NCBI GenBank assembly: GCA_016713535.1
Contig: JADJOY010000022.1
Location: 124,001-188,000 of the forward strand
Origin: Deltaproteobacteria bacterium
GTDB lineage: Bacteria; JADJOY01
Reading direction: 5' to 3'
DNA: 64,000 nt
The first letter of the stretch is position 1; each line of letters starts with the position of its first letter. Below are positions 9,852 to 19,368 of the stretch, piece after piece. The notes under the pieces were generated by a model, which was given only the letters and a program-made list of their open reading frames with translations, searched no databases and was not told the origin of the DNA. Made by a program: the position numbers and the translations under genes.

Positions 9852-10840
9852 CGGGTTCCCATCCAACCGAAGCTCACCGTTGCGCTTCGCCTGACCTGAG
9901 CATCTGCATCGTCTCGTTCCGGTGCCGAGACGAGGTTCTCGGCGCCCTCGAGGCGATCGGCCAGGGAGACGTTGGGCCATCGACGACGTTCGAGACGATC
10001 GTCGTCGACAACGACTCGAACGACGGTACCGTCGAGGAGATCCGCCGCCGGTTCCCCAGCGTTCGCCTCGTCGCCCTCGATCGCAATCATGGATTCGCAC
10101 ACGCAGCCAACCGCGCCTTGCGCGACGCGAGCGGACGGAACCTCCTGCTCCTCAACCCCGATGTCCGGGTGACGGGCGACACTCTCCTCCGCGCCGTTTC
10201 CGTCCTCGACGAGCATCCCACCATCGGCGCGCTGGGGATCCGTCTGCGGTATCCGGACGGCCGGATCCAAGGGACCTGCGGCCACTTTCCCGACACATTC
10301 GCGGTCATCGCCCGCAGCCTCGGAATCCACGGCTTGCTCGCACGGCTGCCGATGCTTCGCTCGCGCGAGAACCTCGCTTACTTCTGCTTTCCGTCGGAAC
10401 GCCACGAGGTCGACGGCGTATTGGGCGCGTTCCTGATGATGCGGCGCAACACCCTCGAGCGCGTCGGACCGCTCGACGCCGGCTACTTCCTCTACGGCGA
10501 AGATCTCGACTGGTGCAGGCGGGCCCGCCGTGTCGGCGTTCGACTCGTCTACGAGCCCGCGCTCGAGGGGGTCCACGCCCAAGGCTCGAGCGCAGCGCGG
10601 GTTCCGGTCGCATCACTTCGGCACTTCCATCGCTCCGCACTCCGATACTTCGACGCGCACGAGAGACCAGGCTTACCGGCTTGGGTCGCCCTGCTCGCTC
10701 GGGCGTCCCTGGCCGTTCGATACTGGCTCGCCCTCGGACGTCACGCCCTCGGGCTCGGGCATGCCCAGCGGATCTATCTCGTTCTGCGACGGCCGAACGA
10801 ACACGGCTCGGCGGAGCCGATTGCGGCGAGAGCGCGGTGA
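9848..10840 (+). CDS. Rhamnosyltransferase-like GT2 (WbbL type)
   Basis: The 330-residue transferase is a paralogue of 7667-8648 but is intact. It shows LSICIVSF, VVDNDSNDGT, LNPDVRV near residue 100, RYPDGR, and the FLYGEDLDWCRR signature near 220. It starts at GTG 9848 within the stop of the radical SAM gene. The alternating order radical SAM, GT2, radical SAM, GT2 with 4-bp overlaps is strong evidence of one operon. It probably adds the second sugar of the same glycan (inference). Confidence 0.8.
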   Translation: MTGSHPTEAHRCASPDLSICIVSFRCRDEVLGALEAIGQGDVGPSTTFETIVVDNDSNDGTVEEIRRRFPSVRLVALDRNHGFAHAANRALRDASGRNLLLLNPDVRVTGDTLLRAVSVLDEHPTIGALGIRLRYPDGRIQGTCGHFPDTFAVIARSLGIHGLLARLPMLRSRENLAYFCFPSERHEVDGVLGAFLMMRRNTLERVGPLDAGYFLYGEDLDWCRRARRVGVRLVYEPALEGVHAQGSSAARVPVASLRHFHRSALRYFDAHERPGLPAWVALLARASLAVRYWLALGRHALGLGHAQRIYLVLRRPNEHGSAEPIAARAR

Positions 10841-10851
10841 GCCGTTATAAT
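10821..10851 (+). promoter_or_regulatory. Promoter with perfect TATAAT
   Basis: A consensus TATAAT at 10846-10851 with TTGCGG at 10821-10826 (19-bp spacer) overlaps the end of the preceding glycosyltransferase and lies about 34 bp before ATG 10885. It gives the third radical SAM gene its own start, in addition to read-through. Confidence 0.55.
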
Positions 10852-10884
10852 TTCCCTGCACGCACTGGGTACCGTCGCACCGCC

Positions 10885-12326
10885 ATGACCAGAATCCTGT
10901 TCATCAAGCCGTCCGGCCTCGACAAGACGGCGCCGGAGACCCTCCACCCACTGGGTGCCATGTCGCTCGCGGCGTATCTGCGCCACATCGGCCGAGACGA
11001 CGAGATGCAGATCATCGACACCCGGCTCCACCTCGAGGACTCGGTGGAGGCCAACCTGGACCGCGCGCTGTTCGTCCCGGACGTCGTCGCGCTGAGCGCC
11101 CTCACGATCGAGTCGCGATCGATGGCAGCGTACGCACGCGCCGCGCGCGCCCGGTGGCGCAACGCGGTCATCGTCTGTGGCGGTCCGCACGCGAGCAGCT
11201 ACCCCCGCGAGATCGTCCTCGAGACCGACGTCGACGTCGCCGTTCAGGGGAGGGCGAGGTCACCTTCGCCGAGTTGCTCCGGGCCATGGAGACCGGCGGC
11301 GACCTGGCACAGGTGAACGGCCTTACGTTCCGGCGCGACGGCGCGGCGATCAGCACCTCGCCGCGCGACTTCATCGAGGATCTCGACGCGCTTCCGTGGC
11401 CCGCGTGGGATCTCGTCGACATCGAGGGGTACGCAGCACGGCCGTGCATGTCGACTCTGCCGAAGCGCCGTTACATGACGTTGTTCACCTCCAGAGCGTG
11501 TCCTTACCGCTGCAATTACTGCCACGACGTATTCGGCAAGGTCTTTCGCGCTCGCTCGCCCGAAAACGTCGTCGCCGAGATCGAAGAGATCAGCCGGCGC
11601 TACGGCATCACCGAGTTCGAGTGCGTCGACGACATCGTCAACATCGACAATCGACGGGCCGAGCGCATCTGCGATCTGAGCATCGAGCGCGGTCTCGAGA
11701 TCGGCATCACCTTTCCCAACGGACTTCGCGCCGACCGCTTGCCTCGCGCGCTGCTCGAGAAGCTACGTAGGGCCGGGACACGTACGATCAGCTTCGCCGT
11801 CGAATCGGCTTCCGAGCGAATCCAGAAAGAGACGCAGAAGAAGATGAATCTCCAGCGCTTGGCTCAGGCCGTCCGGGACGCCAACGAGCTGGGCATCCTG
11901 TGCACCGGGTTCTTCATGCTGGGATTCCCCGGCGAGACCCGCGAGGAGCTTCAGTCGACCGTCAATTTCGCATTGTCGATACCGCTTCACACCGCGCACT
12001 TTTTCATCGTCACGCCGTTCCAAGGGACTCCTCTGTCGGAGAGGTATTCGAGCGAGGTCCGCCGCCACGCGGGGAGCTTCGAGACCTTCCACTACATCCT
12101 CGGCTCGACCAACCTGAGCGCAGTCTCCGACCAAGAGCTCTATCGAATCCAGCGAACAGCCTGGTTGCGCTTCTATCTGCAGCCGCGGCGGATGTGGCAG
12201 CTCCTGCGCTCCTACCCCGAGAAGCGTGGTCTCCTCGTGAAAGCAGCCCGGCTGCTCGGCCACAAGGTGGTCCGGAACCGACGGCGCCCGGACGCACTCC
12301 TCCGTCTGTCGCTCGCCAGCACCTGA
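10885..12326 (+). CDS. B12-binding-domain radical SAM protein (one frameshift)
   Basis: An N-terminal cobalamin-binding-type domain (ILFIKPS at the start, CGGPHASSYP near residue 94) is followed by a radical SAM domain with CPYRCNYC near residue 210. The C-terminal part has the GTPLSERY and FFMLGFPGET motifs common in MiaB-like and B12 radical SAM families. One G is missing near nt 11248, where the expected VQGEGE becomes VQGRAR. Repaired length is about 480 residues. It resembles the enzyme at 6096 in architecture but is clearly a different subgroup. The substrate is unknown. Confidence 0.85.
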
Positions 12327-12428
12327 CGGACTCGCGCCGACCGCGCGAGATGATCGTTCAGTTTCGACGATCGGTGCGCTAAAACACGGCGCTGCCGGAG
12401 CGGCGAAGGCGATTCCCAGGTTATCCGT

Positions 12429-13646
12429 GTGGACGAGGAGCGCCAGCGACCGACTGCGGCTCGCGATGAGACAGGCGACGGTCTGATCCGAGGACACGAC
12501 ATCCTCGTGCTGGGGACGGGCGAGTGGGCCGTCTGCCCACGCGAGCCGGACCTGCTCTCGGTCCTCGCGGACGCGGGGAATCGCGTGCTGCTGATCGAGT
12601 CGTCCGGGATGCGGGTGCCGAAGCTGCATGCCCAGGACCTCGCGCGAATCATCGAACGGATACGTCGCCTCCGAAAGGGGATCAGCTCGCCACGCCCGGG
12701 CGTCTGGGTCCTTGCTCCATTCACGATCCCCCTCCCCAGCTCACGATGGGTTCGGCGGCTCAACGCGCTCATGCAGAAGCGCGCGATCCGGGGTGCGCTG
12801 GCGCGGCTCGGGTTCAGCACACCGATCCTATGGGTCGCGGGGCCGATCTTCGGCGAGCTGATCGCGGGACTGTCGGCCGAACTCGTCATTTACGACTGCT
12901 TCGACGAGTTCTCCGCCTTCCCCGACGTGGATGGGGGGCTGATGGATCGGCTCGAGTCGGAGGCCCTGGCACAGGCCGACCTGGTGTTCGCCGCGAGTGA
13001 GCCTCTGGTCGAGGCAAGGCGCTCCAAGCGAGCCGACGTCCACCTCCTCCGCAACGGGGTTCACATCGAGGAGTTCGCCGGGCCGCTGCCACCCGAGCCC
13101 GAGGCACTAGCGAGCATCCCGCATCCGCGTATCGGGTACGTGGGCAACATCTATGCCCGCCTCGACGTCGAGGCACTCGATCGCCTTGCACGCGAACGGC
13201 CGGACTGGTCGATCGTGCTCGTCGGGCTCGTCCGCTCGCCGATCGGCTCCCTCACGGATCTCCCGAACATACACGTCCTGGGGCACCATCCGCGCGCCGA
13301 CATGCCGGCCTTCGTCGGGCACCTCGATGCTGGCTTGGTCCCTCACCGCCCCGGGCCCCTGGCAGATCGGCAGGATCCGACGAAGATCTATGAGTACCTG
13401 GCCGCGGGTCTCCCCATCGTCGCAACCGACCTGGAAGCGTTCCGTGCATTCGGTCCGTGGATCCGGCGGGTGGCGTACGGCGATGCGCTCGCGCCGGTGA
13501 TCGCGGAGGAGCTATCGACGGACACGCCGGCGAAGCGAGACGCCCGGCGTCGCGAGGCGGCACGCCACTCGTGGCGATCGCGGGCGTTCGACCTTTCGGG
13601 CTGGGTTCGAGACGCGCTTCGCGATCGGGCCGCTCGGCGCTCATGA
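12429..13646 (+). CDS. Glycosyltransferase, GT-B fold, TuaH-like
   Basis: This 405-residue protein starts at GTG. It has the opening pattern VLGTGEWAVCPREPDLLSVL typical of TuaH-like transferases. It continues with YDCFDEFSAFPD near residue 157, HLLRNGVH near 204, and the donor-binding C-terminal motif PTKIYEYLAAGLPIV near 318. Proteins like this transfer a sugar from a nucleotide donor in the cytoplasm during surface glycan assembly. It overlaps the next membrane protein by ATGA, implying coupling with it. Confidence 0.75.
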   Translation: MDEERQRPTAARDETGDGLIRGHDILVLGTGEWAVCPREPDLLSVLADAGNRVLLIESSGMRVPKLHAQDLARIIERIRRLRKGISSPRPGVWVLAPFTIPLPSSRWVRRLNALMQKRAIRGALARLGFSTPILWVAGPIFGELIAGLSAELVIYDCFDEFSAFPDVDGGLMDRLESEALAQADLVFAASEPLVEARRSKRADVHLLRNGVHIEEFAGPLPPEPEALASIPHPRIGYVGNIYARLDVEALDRLARERPDWSIVLVGLVRSPIGSLTDLPNIHVLGHHPRADMPAFVGHLDAGLVPHRPGPLADRQDPTKIYEYLAAGLPIVATDLEAFRAFGPWIRRVAYGDALAPVIAEELSTDTPAKRDARRREAARHSWRSRAFDLSGWVRDALRDRAARRS

Positions 13647-15262
13647 AGCGTTTCGCCGATCCCTGGGCGTGGGCACTGTGCGCCATCGCGGTCTGCACAC
13701 GTCTGCCGTTCGTCCCCAGCACGCTCTACGACTTCGACGCGGCAGCCTTCGCCGAGGCCATCCAGACGTTCGACCCCCTCCGTTTTCACCCTCACCCGCC
13801 CGGGTACACCTTCTACGTCGTCGCGACCAAACTCATCCACGCGCTCGGCGTCGGACCGTCCTTCGCACTTTGTCTCGCCTCGGTCTTCGCCTCGGCCGCG
13901 ACGACGTGCGCGATCTACGGCTTCGGTAAGGCGCTCGGTGGACGAGGAGTGGGCCTCATCGCATCGGGGATGTTCCTGGCGTCACCTCTGGCCTGGACCT
14001 ACGGCGCGGTCCAAGGCACCTACGAGTTCGGAGCACTCGGCGCGACCTCGGTCGCCTATCTGGCGTGGCGACGTCTTGAGGGCGACGCGATTCGCCCCGC
14101 GTGGCTCGGCCTCGCAGCAGCCGTCGCCGCCGGGTTTCGTCCCGACACGGCGGTCGTCCTCACCCCCCTACTCTCGATCTCGTGCGCGCTCGCTCCCAGC
14201 TCGAGCGGCTGGCCTCGGCGTCTGGCCTCGGTCGCTGAAGGGGCGCTAGCGGGTCTCGCCGGGCTCGCACTGTGGATCGTGCCAGCGGCGTCCGCCAGCG
14301 GAAGTATCGGCGGCTACCGGGCTTCCGTCCTCCGGCAGTGGGAGGCCGTCGCGTTCTCGAACGCACAGGACCACTTCTCTTCCTTGGCATTTCACGGCAT
14401 CAACGTCGTCAAGGTGGGGGTTTACGGGGGGGCCGCGCTCGGCCCCGTAGGAGCGATCGCGTTCCTTCTTGCACTTCGCACCGTTTCGAGGCGGACTTCG
14501 CTCACACCCGCAACGAAGGTCACGCTCTGGGGATGGCTGCTCGGGTACGCTGGGCTCGCGGTCGGGGTCGCATTCGGGCAGCCCGGCATGTTACTGACCG
14601 CGCTGCCCGCGGCCTGCTTGACCATCGGCCTCGGATTCTCTGATCCGCACGCGGAGTCCAACGTCCGACGCTCGGTTCCGATCGTCGCGATCGTTTGCTC
14701 CTCTCTGTTCTTCCTCGCCGCCCCGCTGCTCTCTCCGCGAGGCTTCTTCGACGCTGGGGCGAGCCTCCCGGTCAAGCTCTCGACGGAGCTGTTGCTCTTC
14801 ACCCGGCCCGGGATCCGGCTGGTGGATCGCGAGCTCGGCGCCGCCCTCGATCGCCTACGCGCGGCGTACCCATCGAACCAGACCGTCGTTCTGACCAACG
14901 TCGCGAGCTCAACACGCGCGATGTGGGCGCTCCCACACCACCGAGTCGCTTGCTACTTCGCGTTCGCCGGGTTCGGAGCCCCCATTCCATCTCACGACGT
15001 CGGCGAGCCGAGTGGCACGTGGTCCCTCCCGCCGGGCACTCGTTGGCTCGCACTGCTCGACGCCGACCGGCACTCGTTGGCGGTCACGGACCAGGTCGGA
15101 GGCAGAGTGTCGGTCGGTACCGCGACACCCGACCTGGATCCTCGCCAACCACATCCGACGTTGCGGGTGTTCGATCTCCAGGGTGCGTGGGCGATCCGAT
15201 TCCGCAGCGGTCGGATCGAGGCGATCGGCGGTAGCGGACTCCGGGAAGCGACGCCGTCATGA
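13643..15262 (+). CDS. Polytopic membrane protein, GT39/GT-C-like
   Basis: The 539-residue protein has about ten hydrophobic segments up to residue 410 and a soluble C-terminal domain. An acidic first loop (YDFDAAAFAEA near residue 30) followed by HPHPPGYTFYV near 50 resembles the catalytic and substrate loops of GT39-type GT-C enzymes. Those take sugars from polyprenyl-phosphate donors on the outer membrane face. The two polyprenyl-phosphate transferases of this region (1285-2103 and 16230-17230) would make such donors. The family assignment is by pattern only. It overlaps both neighbours by ATGA. Confidence 0.6.
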   Translation: MKRFADPWAWALCAIAVCTRLPFVPSTLYDFDAAAFAEAIQTFDPLRFHPHPPGYTFYVVATKLIHALGVGPSFALCLASVFASAATTCAIYGFGKALGGRGVGLIASGMFLASPLAWTYGAVQGTYEFGALGATSVAYLAWRRLEGDAIRPAWLGLAAAVAAGFRPDTAVVLTPLLSISCALAPSSSGWPRRLASVAEGALAGLAGLALWIVPAASASGSIGGYRASVLRQWEAVAFSNAQDHFSSLAFHGINVVKVGVYGGAALGPVGAIAFLLALRTVSRRTSLTPATKVTLWGWLLGYAGLAVGVAFGQPGMLLTALPAACLTIGLGFSDPHAESNVRRSVPIVAIVCSSLFFLAAPLLSPRGFFDAGASLPVKLSTELLLFTRPGIRLVDRELGAALDRLRAAYPSNQTVVLTNVASSTRAMWALPHHRVACYFAFAGFGAPIPSHDVGEPSGTWSLPPGTRWLALLDADRHSLAVTDQVGGRVSVGTATPDLDPRQPHPTLRVFDLQGAWAIRFRSGRIEAIGGSGLREATPS

Positions 15263-16237
15263 GATGGTCGCCGACCCGCCGCAGCACATTTCTCGTCTGC
15301 ATCCTGTGGACGGGACTCCGGACTGTGTGGCTGCCCCCATCCACCTCCGAGCCCAACACCGCTGCCGAACGACGTCGCCGTCGCGATCCGAGATGCCTGG
15401 GATTTCGGCGACCCGGCGACGAGCGAGGCGACGTTTCGCCAGCTGGCGCGCGAGTCGGCGGATCCCGATCGAGCGCAGTTCGAGACCCAGATCGCGCGGG
15501 CACTCGGTCTGCAACGACGATTCCCGGAAGCGCTTGCCATCCTCGACGCACTCGAGCCTCGTCTCGACTCGTTTCCGGAGGTGGTTCGCATCCGGTCGCT
15601 CCTCGAGCGCGGACGATGCCTACGTTCGAACGGATCCCCGACGTCTGCGCGGTCGCCGTTCCTCGACGCCTGGGATCGATCGCGTGACGCTGGCCTCGAC
15701 GAGCTCGCCATCGACGCAGCGCACATGGTGGCGTTGACGATGAACGGGGACGAAGCGCTCGCCTGGAACGAGCGCGCGCTGGCGGTGGCGAACGACTCCA
15801 CCGATCCGCTCGCACGGCGATGGCGAACCTCCCTCTACAACAACATCGCTTGGACCCATCACGAAAGCGGTGACTACGCTCGAGCGCTCGACAATTTTCA
15901 GAAAGCCCTGACGGAATCCCGCGCGCTCGACGATGCCGAGGTGACGCACATCGCGAAGTGGTCGGTCGGTCGAGCCCTTCGCTCCCTCCGTCGACACGCC
16001 GAGGCTCTCGCGATTCAGCGTGAGCTGGCGAGCGAGGCGACACCAGCGGACGGCTACGTCTTCGAGGAGATCGCGGAGAACCTCCTCGCGCTCGGCCGGG
16101 GTACCGAGTCCACTCCTTATTTCGCAGAGGCGTTCGCCCTCCTGTCGAATGACCCGGAGTTGGCCGCGAGCGAACCCGAACGAATCGAGCGCTTACGGGC
16201 GCTCGCAGGCACCTCCCCCGAGGCACCCCGTGAGTGA
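15259..16237 (+). CDS. TPR-like repeat protein, probably exported (frameshift near 5' end)
   Basis: From about nt 15350 to the stop the frame codes for helical repeats of TPR type, for example LYNNIAWTHHESGDYARALDNF and later RALRSLRRHAEALAIQ. The best start is ATG 15259, overlapping the previous stop by ATGA, which gives a basic then hydrophobic lead (RRSTFLVCILW). To join it to the repeats, a frame change between about 15310 and 15365 is needed. The only visible start in the repeat frame itself is GTG 15581, which would truncate the protein. It probably acts as a scaffold for the neighbouring membrane transferases; nothing more specific can be said. Confidence 0.5.
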
Positions 16238-17230
16238 ACCCGCATACCGGCCTGCGATGGACTCCGTGGCGCCCCCGCGCGTCTCCGTCGTCATCCCCGT
16301 GCTCGACGAAGTGGACACACTCGCGCAGCTCGTGACCCAGGTTCGTGCAAGCCTGGCGGATCTCGGCCGTGTCGAGATCGTGCTCGTCGACGACGGATCC
16401 ACCGACGGCAGTCGTCCGGCGATCACCGAGCTCGCCACCAACCACGACGACGTGGTCGGTGTGTTGCTGCGAGGCAACTTCGGGCAGCATGCCGCGATCG
16501 CTGCCGGTCTCGAGGTCGCGAGTGGCGACGCCGTTGCACTCCTGGACGCCGATCTCCAGAACGATCCATCGGACCTGCCCCGGCTCATCGAGCAACTCGC
16601 CCTGGGCCACGACCTCGTGAGTGGACGGCGCACGAATCGGGCCGACCGGCTCGGGCGGCGGGTGGCGTCCGGGATCGTGCGCAACCTGATCCTCCGGGCG
16701 ACAGGGGTCCGCCTCGAAGATCCGAACTCCGGGATGAAGGCCCTGTCGCGCGATCTCGTGGACGCTGTGAACGGTGAGGGCGACCGCCGACGCTATCTAG
16801 CCGCACTCTTCTTGACACTCGCTCGGAACCCGGTCGAGGTCGCGGTCAGACACCACGCGCGCTCGTCCGGGAAGTCGAGGTATGGCCTGACCCGGATCGT
16901 CGCGCTTCTGTTCGACTTCGCCATAGCTTTCATGCGGCCGTTTCGCTGGGTGTCGGGACGGGGCTGGGGCTGTTCGCGCTCGGACTCGCCGGGAGCGTCG
17001 GTTACACGGCTTCCAGGCTCACGTTCTTGGAGGAGGGGATGCCGAGGCTCATCCTCTTCCTGATCGTGTGCTTGTCGGGCGGCCTACAACTCCTGATCCT
17101 CGGATTCGTGGGCGAGTTCGTCGTGCGAACCTACCATCTCGTCCAGGGACGGCCCCTTTACCGTGTCGATCGCGTCGTCACGGCGGGTCGCGACGCGGAC
17201 CGAATCGAGCGGTGTCGAGCCACATCGTAA
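16230..17230 (+). CDS. Polyprenyl-phosphate glycosyltransferase, ArnC/GtrB-like (one frameshift)
   Basis: The GT-A domain shows [31 protein letters not shown] and [12 protein letters not shown], all typical of DPM1/ArnC/GtrB. One base is missing near nt 16941. After repair, the C-terminus continues with two hydrophobic helices (including [20 protein letters not shown]), the anchor pair typical of GtrB/ArnC, giving about 333 residues. It charges the undecaprenyl carrier with a sugar for an outer-face GT-C enzyme, plausibly the protein at 13643. GTG 16230 overlaps the TPR gene by 8 bp; ATG 16257 is an alternative. Confidence 0.8.
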
Positions 17231-17681
17231 CCGGTCCGTCGTTCACCAACTCGACATCCATGTCCGCCCCGAATACCACAGTCTCGACCCTCACACCGAG
17301 CTCACGCAACGCGGTCACGAAGCGAACGAAAAGATCACGCGCAACATCCGGCGGAGCCGCCTCGCCGAACGACGGCCGGTTGCCCTTGCGAAGGTCGGCG
17401 TAGAGGGTGAACTGGCTCACCGCGAGAACGCTGCCCCCCGTGTCGATGAGGGAACGATTCATCCTTCCCGTCTCGTCCTCGAAGATCCGCAGCGCCGCCA
17501 TCTTGTGCGCCAGGCTTCGGGCCTGTTCGGGGCCATCACCGTGTCCAACCCCCACGAACGCGGTGAGCCCCCACCCGATCGACGAAACGCCGGCATGCCC
17601 CGATAGGTCCGCCCCGAGAGCGCTCCCGGCCCGGCGGATGTGGACTTTCGCGCGGGATACCCGCTGAACGAGGGCTCGCAC
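17178..17681 (-). CDS. dtd: D-aminoacyl-tRNA deacylase
   Basis: Dtd removes D-amino acids (and glycine mischarged on tRNA-Ala) from tRNA. The start [12 protein letters not shown], the catalytic SQFTLYAD near residue 95 and the second signature [10 protein letters not shown] near 150 (family NxGPVT) identify it. The start at GTG 17681 gives 167 residues and places the conserved N-terminus correctly; a longer open frame to 17849 has no family similarity. Between residues 14 and 28 there is a short extra segment compared with the usual GEVVGEIG hairpin. The 3' end overlaps the convergent glycosyltransferase by about 50 bp. Confidence 0.9.
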   Translation of the reverse strand: MRALVQRVSRAKVHIRRAGSALGADLSGHAGVSSIGWGLTAFVGVGHGDGPEQARSLAHKMAALRIFEDETGRMNRSLIDTGGSVLAVSQFTLYADLRKGNRPSFGEAAPPDVARDLFVRFVTALRELGVRVETVVFGADMDVELVNDGPVTMWLDTARFGPRRDPP

Positions 17682-17776
17682 GGACCTGGCCTCCGATGCT
17701 AGACCGACGCCCCGGCGTGGTTCCCCCGGGTCGAGATCGATAAGCTCCCCGCGCTCCGGTCGCCCCTGGCCAACCC

Positions 17777-18634
17777 TTGAAGATCGACGCGCGAACCCGG
17801 CTGTGTGCGGTGATCGGGAATCCGGTCCATCACTCACTCTCTCCAGCAATCCACAACGCCGCCTTCGAGGCGGGTCGACTCAACTTCGCCTACCTTGCGT
17901 TCTGCGTCGAGGATGTCGGTGACGCGATCCGGGGGATGCGGGCGCTCGGACTCGTCGGCCTCAGCGTGACGATCCCTCACAAGCTTGCGGTCATCGGCCA
18001 CCTCGACGGCCTCGACCCGGTGGCCGAGAGGGTGGGATCGGTGAACACCGTGGTGAACCGGGAAGGCAGCCTCGTCGGCTACACCACGGACGGGCTCGGT
18101 GCGCTCGAAGCGCTTCGCGACGCCGGCATCGACCCACGCGCGCAGCGCGTCCTGATCGTAGGCGCGGGCGGCTCTGCCCGCGCGATCGCGATGACGATGG
18201 CGATCGAATCCCCGCCGAGGCACACGGCCATCGCCGCACGCGACGGCGCGAAGGCGGCAGCCCTCGCCGACGGCATCCGGGCAACGGTGCCGGGCATAGA
18301 CGTAGCGGCCGTCGGCCTGTCACCGAGTGAGCTGCGGGATTCCCTAGAGCGAGCCACCATCGTGCTCCAGACCACTTCCGTCGGCATGGCGCCCGACATC
18401 GAGCGATGCCTGATCCCGCGCGATTGGATCCGCCCTGATCACGTGGTGTTCGACATCGTGTACACCCCCAGAGTCACCGAGCTCGGGCGGCGAGCGATGG
18501 CGGTCGGCGCACGAGTCATACCGGGCAGCGAGATGTTCGTCCGGCAGGCCGCCGCGCAGTTCCGTCTATGGACGGGGCGCGAGGCTCCGATCCAGGTGAT
18601 GCGCGACGTGATCGACCGAGGCATCGCTCCGTGA
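17777..18634 (+). CDS. aroE: Shikimate 5-dehydrogenase
   Basis: AroE reduces 3-dehydroshikimate to shikimate with NADPH in the aromatic amino acid pathway. The substrate motif [13 protein letters not shown] near residue 17, SVTIPHK with its catalytic Lys near 63, VNTVV near 89, and the nucleotide loop VGAGGSARA near 125 are all present. The start is TTG 17777, the only start that keeps the conserved N-terminus. It shares GTGA with aroK downstream, so the two consecutive shikimate-pathway steps are translationally coupled. It is divergent from dtd. Confidence 0.92.
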   Translation: MKIDARTRLCAVIGNPVHHSLSPAIHNAAFEAGRLNFAYLAFCVEDVGDAIRGMRALGLVGLSVTIPHKLAVIGHLDGLDPVAERVGSVNTVVNREGSLVGYTTDGLGALEALRDAGIDPRAQRVLIVGAGGSARAIAMTMAIESPPRHTAIAARDGAKAAALADGIRATVPGIDVAAVGLSPSELRDSLERATIVLQTTSVGMAPDIERCLIPRDWIRPDHVVFDIVYTPRVTELGRRAMAVGARVIPGSEMFVRQAAAQFRLWTGREAPIQVMRDVIDRGIAP

Positions 18635-19146
18635 ACGTGGTGCTCGTTGGTTATCGCGGCACCGGCAAATCTGCGGTAGCACGTGCTCTCGGCAACAAGC
18701 TGGGGTGGCCCGTGGTCTCGACCGACGCTCTCGTCGAGCAGCGCGTCGGCTGCTCGATCGCGCGGTTCGTCGAGGTGAACGGGTGGCCCGCCTTCCGAGC
18801 CGTCGAGAGCCAGACGGTCGCCGATCTCGCCGACAGGGATGCCATCGTGATCGACACGGGTGGGGGCGCGATACTCGAGCCCGCCAACCGCGCAGCCCTG
18901 CGAGCTCGGGGCCGCGTTGTGTGGCTCCAGGCGGATCCGACCACGATCGCGAAGCGCATCAGCGGGGATGCGGGGCGCCCCGCACTTCGACCCGGCGAGT
19001 CACTCGCGTCGGAGATCGTCTCGGTCCTCGCTGAGCGCGAGGCGCTCTACCGGGCGAGCTCGGACCACCACATCTGCACCGACGTGGAATCAGCCGACGA
19101 AGTCGCGGAGCGGATCCGGGCGCTCATCGCAGACGACCTTACCTGA
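18631..19146 (+). CDS. aroK: Shikimate kinase
   Basis: This kinase phosphorylates shikimate with ATP. The Walker A motif GYRGTGKS lies at residue 6. The substrate-binding Asp is in STDALVEQ near 30, followed by FRAVES near 55, the TGGGAIL loop near 77, and the Arg-rich lid GDAGRPALRPG near 110. GTG 18631 lies in the aroE stop and gives 171 residues, the usual length. It is the last gene of the pair; no strong terminator follows. Confidence 0.92.
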   Translation: MNVVLVGYRGTGKSAVARALGNKLGWPVVSTDALVEQRVGCSIARFVEVNGWPAFRAVESQTVADLADRDAIVIDTGGGAILEPANRAALRARGRVVWLQADPTTIAKRISGDAGRPALRPGESLASEIVSVLAEREALYRASSDHHICTDVESADEVAERIRALIADDLT

Positions 19147-19274
19147 CCATATCAGTCAGGATTATGTCACCGAGCCCATGACTGACCGTATCGCCTAATC
19201 ATGCTGAAATCACAGACTTCTGAAGACCTCTGCCGGACGATCGAGCAGGTCTACGGTACACGGATCACTACGAA

Positions 19275-19293
19275 CTTGATCGGATCGATCAAG
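19275..19293. promoter_or_regulatory. Perfect palindrome CTTGATC-N5-GATCAAG, candidate operator
   Basis: A perfect 7-bp inverted repeat with a 5-bp spacer ends two bases upstream of the -35 box of the nitrite/sulfite reductase promoter. This spacing suits a dimeric activator or repressor. No matching regulator gene is adjacent, so the cognate protein is unknown. Confidence 0.5.
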
Positions 19294-19295
19294 AT

Positions 19296-19324
19296 TTGAC
19301 CTTGTGACGACCTGCCAGTACGTT
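19296..19324 (+). promoter_or_regulatory. Sigma70-like promoter of the nitrite/sulfite reductase
   Basis: TTGACC at 19296-19301 and TACGTT at 19319-19324 are separated by 17 bp, about 45 bp before ATG 19369. The -35 is five of six to consensus and the spacing is optimal; the -10 is weak, as expected for an activated promoter. Confidence 0.5.
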
Positions 19325-19368
19325 CGTCGGACCTGACGGACCGTCGTCGCCCGCGAGGATCTCAGCCC

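Noticed and set aside
15084-16610. 508-codon minus-strand open frame
   Set aside because: Arg/Pro/Ser-rich composition and full overlap with the TPR and glycosyltransferase genes mark it as a shadow frame.
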